Shown here: one piece after another, positions 16,052 through 19,426 of the stretch
Position numbering within the stretch: position 1 is the first letter of the stretch
Layout: every line of letters begins with the position of its first letter
DNA from: DATKQI01 sp035532755
GTDB lineage: Bacteria; Pseudomonadota; Alphaproteobacteria; Acetobacterales; Acetobacteraceae
Direction of reading: 5' to 3'
DNA length: 19,426 nucleotides
Assembly: GCA_035532755.1 (NCBI GenBank)
Contig: DATKQI010000322.1
Span: 1 to 19,426, forward strand
Made by a program: the position numbers and the translations under genes
Notes under the pieces: generated by a model
Database searches by the model: none
What the model was told of the DNA's origin: nothing
Seen by the model: only the letters and a program-made list of their open reading frames with translations

Positions 16052-16708
16052 TCAGTTCCCCGTATAGAGGTGCGGCCAGCGACGCTTCACCACCGGGCTG
16101 CCGGCGCCGTAGGCGAGGCAGGTGTTCAGCAGCGCGGGGGCGCCGCCGAAGTTGGCGATGATCTGGCTATCAAGCTTCGCGCCTTCGTTCTCGCGCCTCG
16201 CAGCTTCCTCCTGCTCGCGGCGGCGGCGGACGGGATAGAGCGTCTGGAACGCCACGGTGGCCATCTGCTGCAGCAGCTCGCGCAGGTGGGTGCAGCCCTG
16301 GTCGCCGCCGATCCGCTCGGCCGCGCCTTTCAGGAAGCCCTTGCCGATGCGCAGGCCGGCCAGCCGGGCGAAGTTGGGGGCGGCCTGCGGGCAGACGGTA
16401 TAGGGCGCGTATTCGGTGCTGGCCTCGCAGGCGGTGATGGTGAGATGGTCATCCACCGTCATGCGCATCCACATGCCGTGCAGCGGCTCGCCCGGTTCGA
16501 TGAACCCGCGGTCTTCGCTGGGGAAGCCGTAGGTCTTGGTGTCCACCAGATGGGCCTCGATATCGAACAGCCCGTCCTCGCGCTCATACCCGCGCAGGGT
16601 GATTTCCCGCTGATGGAGCATCTTGCGCGCCACGGGTTCGCTCAGGGCCACGGCCATTCTCCGCTGTTGCGATGCAGCAAGCCTTGGATATGGCATGGCC
16701 TCTGTCAT
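16052..16708 (-). CDS. DUF2889 domain-containing protein
   Basis: A protein of up to 218 residues that matches the DUF2889 pattern: REITLRGYEREDGLFDIEAHLVDTK (residues 34-58), a central LTITACEAST, and GCTHLRELLQQMATVAFQ (138-155) with Cys139 and His141. No biochemical role is established for the family to my knowledge. It has no signal peptide or membrane segment and is presumably cytoplasmic. The middle of the protein has several conserved-looking Cys and His (Cys106, Cys139, His141) that could bind a metal or cofactor; this is inference. The start is ambiguous: ATG at 16708, 16696 and 16657 are all in frame, none has a well-spaced ribosome site, and the family-like sequence begins after the last one. 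It is divergent from the acyl-CoA dehydrogenase gene (35 bp apart from ATG 16708) and abuts the glycosyltransferase gene at its 3' end. Confidence 0.8.
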   Translation of the reverse strand: MTEAMPYPRLAASQQRRMAVALSEPVARKMLHQREITLRGYEREDGLFDIEAHLVDTKTYGFPSEDRGFIEPGEPLHGMWMRMTVDDHLTITACEASTEYAPYTVCPQAAPNFARLAGLRIGKGFLKGAAERIGGDQGCTHLRELLQQMATVAFQTLYPVRRRREQEEAARRENEGAKLDSQIIANFGGAPALLNTCLAYGAGSPVVKRRWPHLYTGN

Positions 16709-16743
16709 GATGCCAGGGGGCTATCGAAGGCAGGGGAAACGCG

Positions 16744-18459
16744 ATGAGCTACACCGCACCGGTCGAGACCATGCTGTTCACCCTGCGCCATGTGGCCGGG
16801 CTGGACGCGGCGCGGGCCGAGGGCTGGCTGGCGGAGCCAGACGATGCCGCGCTGGCGGCCCTGCTGGAGGCGGCGGGCGCGTTTGCCACGGCCGAACTCG
16901 CGCCGCTGAACCGGGTGGGGGACGTGCACGGCGCGCGCTTCGCCGACGGGGCGGTGACGATGCCGCCCGGCTTCGCCGCCGCCTATCGCCGCTGGACGGC
17001 GGGCGGGTGGAACGCGGTCTGTGCCTCGGAAAGCGCCGGCGGAGCCGGGCTGCCGGAGGCGGTGGGCGTGGCGCTGCTGGAAATCTGGACCTCCGCCTGC
17101 ATGGCCTTCGCGCTGAACCCGCTGCTGACCCAGGCGGGGGTGGAGGTGATGCAGCATTTCGCCCCGCCCGAGCTGCGCGCGCTGTATCTGCCCAAGCTCG
17201 TCAGCGGCGAATGGACGGCGACGATGAACCTGACCGAGCCGCAGGCGGGCAGCGACCTCGGCGCCCTGCGCTGCCGGGCCGAGCCGGCGGAGGGCGGCAC
17301 CTGGCGCCTGTTCGGCCAGAAGATCTTCATCACCTATGGCGAGCACGACCTGGCGGAGAACATCGCCCATCTGGTGCTGGCGCGGCTGCCGGACGCACCC
17401 GCGGGCAGCCGAGGGATTTCACTGTTCCTGGTACCGAAAATCCTGCCCGGCGGGGCGCGCAATGACGTGCGCTGCCTGGGGATCGAGCACAAGCTCGGCA
17501 TCCATGCGAGCCCGACCTGCACGATGGCCTATGGCGAGGCGGGCGGTGCGATCGGCTGGCTGATCGGCGCGCCGCACCAGGGGCTGGCCTGCATGTTCAC
17601 CATGATGAACCACGCGCGGCTGACCACCGGGTTGCAGGGCGTGGCGGTGGCCGAACGCGCGTTGCAGCAGGCATCGGCCTATGCCGCCGCGCGCGTGCAG
17701 GGCAACGGGCCGGACGGAACGCCGGTGCCGATCGCGGCACACCCCGATGTCCGGCGGATGCTGCTGAGCATGCAGGCCGGCACGCAGGCCGGGCGGGCGC
17801 TGGCCTACACCGTCGCGCTGGCGACAGACCGTGCCCGCCGCCACCCCGATGCTGCCGAGCGCGCAGCGGCGGCGGCGCGGGTTGGGCTGCTGACGCCGGT
17901 GATGAAGGCCTTCGGCTCCGAACTGGGGGTGGAGGCGGCCTCCACCGGCATCCAGGTGCATGGCGGCATGGGCTATATCGAGGAAACCGGGGCGGCGCAG
18001 TTGCTGCGCGATGCGCGGATCGTGCCGATCTACGAGGGCACGAACGGCATCCAGGCGATCGACCTCGCCCTGCGCAAGGTGCGGCGCGATGGCGGGGCGG
18101 CAGCACGCGTGGAGATCGCGCGGATGCGGGCGGTGGCAGAGCGGGTGCGCGGATTGAACGAGACGGGGCTGGGTGAACTGGGGCCGATCCTGAAGGAAGC
18201 GGCGGAAGCACTGAACCGTGCGACGGCCTGGATGGCCGAACCCGAGCGCCCGGAACTGGCGATATTGGCAGTGGCCACGCCGTATCTGAAGCTGTTCGGA
18301 ATGGCGGCCGCCGGCTTGGTGCTGGCGGAAGGGGCGCTGGCAGCGGCGCGGAGCGGTGGAGCGGCGAATGCTGGCGCAACGGCGCGGTTTTTTGCCGAAC
18401 ACGTGCTGGTAGCCGCCAGCGGTACGGCACGGACCGTCATGCGCGCCGCCGCATCCTGA
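16744..18459 (+). CDS. Acyl-CoA dehydrogenase, DmdC-like (with C-terminal extension domain)
   Basis: A 571-residue FAD-dependent acyl-CoA dehydrogenase of the long subgroup that includes 3-methylmercaptopropionyl-CoA dehydrogenase DmdC. The N-terminal SYTAPVETMLFTLRHV is typical of the extra N-terminal domain. NLTEPQAGSDLGALRCRAE (around residues 162-180) is the flavin/substrate region, and QVHGGMGYIEE and PIYEGTNGIQAIDL follow, the last with the probable catalytic base Glu431. The segment after residue 460 is the extra helical domain of this subgroup. The reaction is alpha,beta-desaturation of an acyl-CoA with electrons passed to ETF. Bacteria carry many paralogues, so the substrate (methylthiopropionyl-CoA, a short- or medium-chain or aromatic acyl-CoA) is not determined, and no other DMSP-demethylation gene is present. 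AGGGGA lies just upstream of the ATG. It converges with a thiolase gene across 9 bp, consistent with a beta-oxidation neighbourhood. Confidence 0.92.
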   Translation: MSYTAPVETMLFTLRHVAGLDAARAEGWLAEPDDAALAALLEAAGAFATAELAPLNRVGDVHGARFADGAVTMPPGFAAAYRRWTAGGWNAVCASESAGGAGLPEAVGVALLEIWTSACMAFALNPLLTQAGVEVMQHFAPPELRALYLPKLVSGEWTATMNLTEPQAGSDLGALRCRAEPAEGGTWRLFGQKIFITYGEHDLAENIAHLVLARLPDAPAGSRGISLFLVPKILPGGARNDVRCLGIEHKLGIHASPTCTMAYGEAGGAIGWLIGAPHQGLACMFTMMNHARLTTGLQGVAVAERALQQASAYAAARVQGNGPDGTPVPIAAHPDVRRMLLSMQAGTQAGRALAYTVALATDRARRHPDAAERAAAAARVGLLTPVMKAFGSELGVEAASTGIQVHGGMGYIEETGAAQLLRDARIVPIYEGTNGIQAIDLALRKVRRDGGAAARVEIARMRAVAERVRGLNETGLGELGPILKEAAEALNRATAWMAEPERPELAILAVATPYLKLFGMAAAGLVLAEGALAAARSGGAANAGATARFFAEHVLVAASGTARTVMRAAAS

Positions 18460-18468
18460 CGGCCCGGC

Positions 18469-19426
18469 TCACACCCGCTCGACGATCGCCGCGATGCCCT
18501 GCCCGCCGCCGATGCACATTGTGATCAGGCCATAGCGCCCGCCCGTCCGCTGCAATTCCGCGATCGTCTTCACCGCCAGGATCGCCCCGGTCGCGCCGAT
18601 CGGGTGGCCCAGCGCCACCGCCCCGCCGTTCGGGTTGGTCCGCTCGGGGGGAAAGCCCAGATCGCGCGCCACCGCGCAAGCCTGGGCGGCAAAGGCCTCG
18701 TTCGATTCGATCACGTCCATGTCCGCCACCCGCAGCCCGGCACGCTGCATCACCCGCTGTACCGCCGGAATGGGGCCGAGGCCCATCACCTCCGGCGCCA
18801 CGCCGGCATGGGCATAGGCCACCAGCCGCGCGAGCGGGGTGCAGCCATGCCGCGCCGCCGCCGCCCCATTCATCAGCACCAGCGCCGCCGCGCCATCATT
18901 GATGCCGGAGGCGTTGCCCGCCGTCACCGTGCCGTCCTTGCGGAAGGCGGGCTTCAGCCCGGCCAGCTGCTCCATCGTCGCGTCCGCGCGCACGTGCTCG
19001 TCAATGGCGAACAGGGTGGTGCCGCGACGGGTCTTGATCTCCACCGGCACGATCTGGTCGGCGAACCGGCCTTCGGCGATGGCCCGGGCCGCGCGGGCGT
19101 GGCTTTCGGCGGCGAAAGCATCCTGCGCCGCGCGGTCGATCCCCGCCCGTTCGGCGACGTTCTCGGCGGTGATGCCCATGTGGCCGTGGCCGAACGGGTC
19201 GTGCAGCGCGCCCACCACCATATCCACCGCCCCGGCATCGCCCAGCCGCGCACCCCAGCGCAGGGCGGTCAGCAGGAAGCCGCCCCGGCTCATGCTCTCG
19301 GCCCCGCCGGCCACCGCCACGTCCGCATCGCCCAGCAGGATCGTCTGCGCGGCGGAGATGATGGCTTGCAGGCCCGATCCGCACAGCCGGTTCACCGTCA
19401 GCGCCGGGGTTTCCACCGGAATGCCG
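18469..19426 (-). CDS. Acetyl-CoA C-acetyltransferase / thiolase, 5' end outside window
   Basis: The C-terminal 318 or so residues of a thiolase; the frame runs open to the right edge, and about 70-75 residues are missing compared with the usual 390. The nucleophilic Cys lies in TVNRLCGSGLQA (codon 19381-19383). The second signature NPNGGAVALGHPIGATGA contains the active-site His, and MCIGGGQGIAAIVERV near the end carries the acid/base Cys. GTG at 19416 should not be taken as the start: the preceding codons (Gly-Ile-Pro) continue the family sequence. The enzyme condenses or cleaves acyl-CoA with CoA (beta-ketothiolase). Biosynthetic, PHA-related and degradative members cannot be separated safely. 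Together with the convergent acyl-CoA dehydrogenase it suggests a fatty- or organic-acid oxidation region continuing to the right. Confidence 0.94.
   Translation of the reverse strand, partial: GIPVETPALTVNRLCGSGLQAIISAAQTILLGDADVAVAGGAESMSRGGFLLTALRWGARLGDAGAVDMVVGALHDPFGHGHMGITAENVAERAGIDRAAQDAFAAESHARAARAIAEGRFADQIVPVEIKTRRGTTLFAIDEHVRADATMEQLAGLKPAFRKDGTVTAGNASGINDGAAALVLMNGAAAARHGCTPLARLVAYAHAGVAPEVMGLGPIPAVQRVMQRAGLRVADMDVIESNEAFAAQACAVARDLGFPPERTNPNGGAVALGHPIGATGAILAVKTIAELQRTGGRYGLITMCIGGGQGIAAIVERV

Noticed and set aside
1..19426. Mobile element, CRISPR array, phage genes, toxin-antitoxin or defence system, or a biosynthetic gene cluster
   Set aside because: I found no transposase, integrase, direct-repeat array, attachment site or recognisable defence or secondary-metabolite core gene on either strand.

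Overview
The window is very GC-rich and densely coded, with tight 4-bp gene overlaps and long non-coding open frames opposite real genes. Gene content (a CaiB-type CoA-transferase with an HMG-CoA-lyase-like partner, a DmdC-like acyl-CoA dehydrogenase, a DUF2889 protein, an SMP-30 lactonase and a form II CoxL-like molybdoenzyme) suggests an alphaproteobacterium, possibly Acetobacteraceae or a relative in Rhodospirillales. That placement is inference from gene content and base composition; no rRNA or tRNA is present to fix it. I see no insertion sequence, prophage, CRISPR array or other mark of recent transfer, and no stretch over 300 bases without a gene.

Layout. (1) 11-3407, plus strand: three genes joined by overlapping stop/start codons. 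They encode an O-antigen ligase/polymerase-like membrane protein, a Tat-type exported YVTN beta-propeller and a membrane-bound histidine-box hydroxylase of the sterol desaturase family. This looks like a cell-envelope module that may begin before the window. (2) 3423-7997, minus strand: an SMP-30/gluconolactonase-like protein, an HMG-CoA-lyase-like enzyme, a family III CoA-transferase and the lipid II flippase MurJ, read in that order with gaps of 11, -4 and 41 bp. The first three could form a short catabolic route (lactone opening, CoA activation, C-C cleavage), with murJ at the tail. (3) 8185-12538, plus strand: an RND efflux pair (periplasmic adaptor and inner-membrane pump) without a TolC-type channel or regulator next to it. 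Its leader carries a dyad that could be an operator. (4) 12615-14942, plus strand: a lone molybdopterin-binding large subunit with the form II CoxL signature, ending in a strong intrinsic terminator at 14964-15003. (5) 15074-16708: a family 2 glycosyltransferase facing a DUF2889 protein, with the two stop codons abutting in one TGATCA palindrome. (6) 16744-19426: a DmdC-type acyl-CoA dehydrogenase facing a thiolase cut by the right edge, both fitting acyl-CoA oxidation.

Most of the window is ordinary accessory metabolism and envelope biology. I do not see a clear, previously undescribed system. The points most worth a second look are the translationally coupled envelope trio at the left end, the lactonase/lyase/CoA-transferase cassette (whose lyase keeps its catalytic residues but has a divergent loop), and the unexplained dyad in the RND leader.
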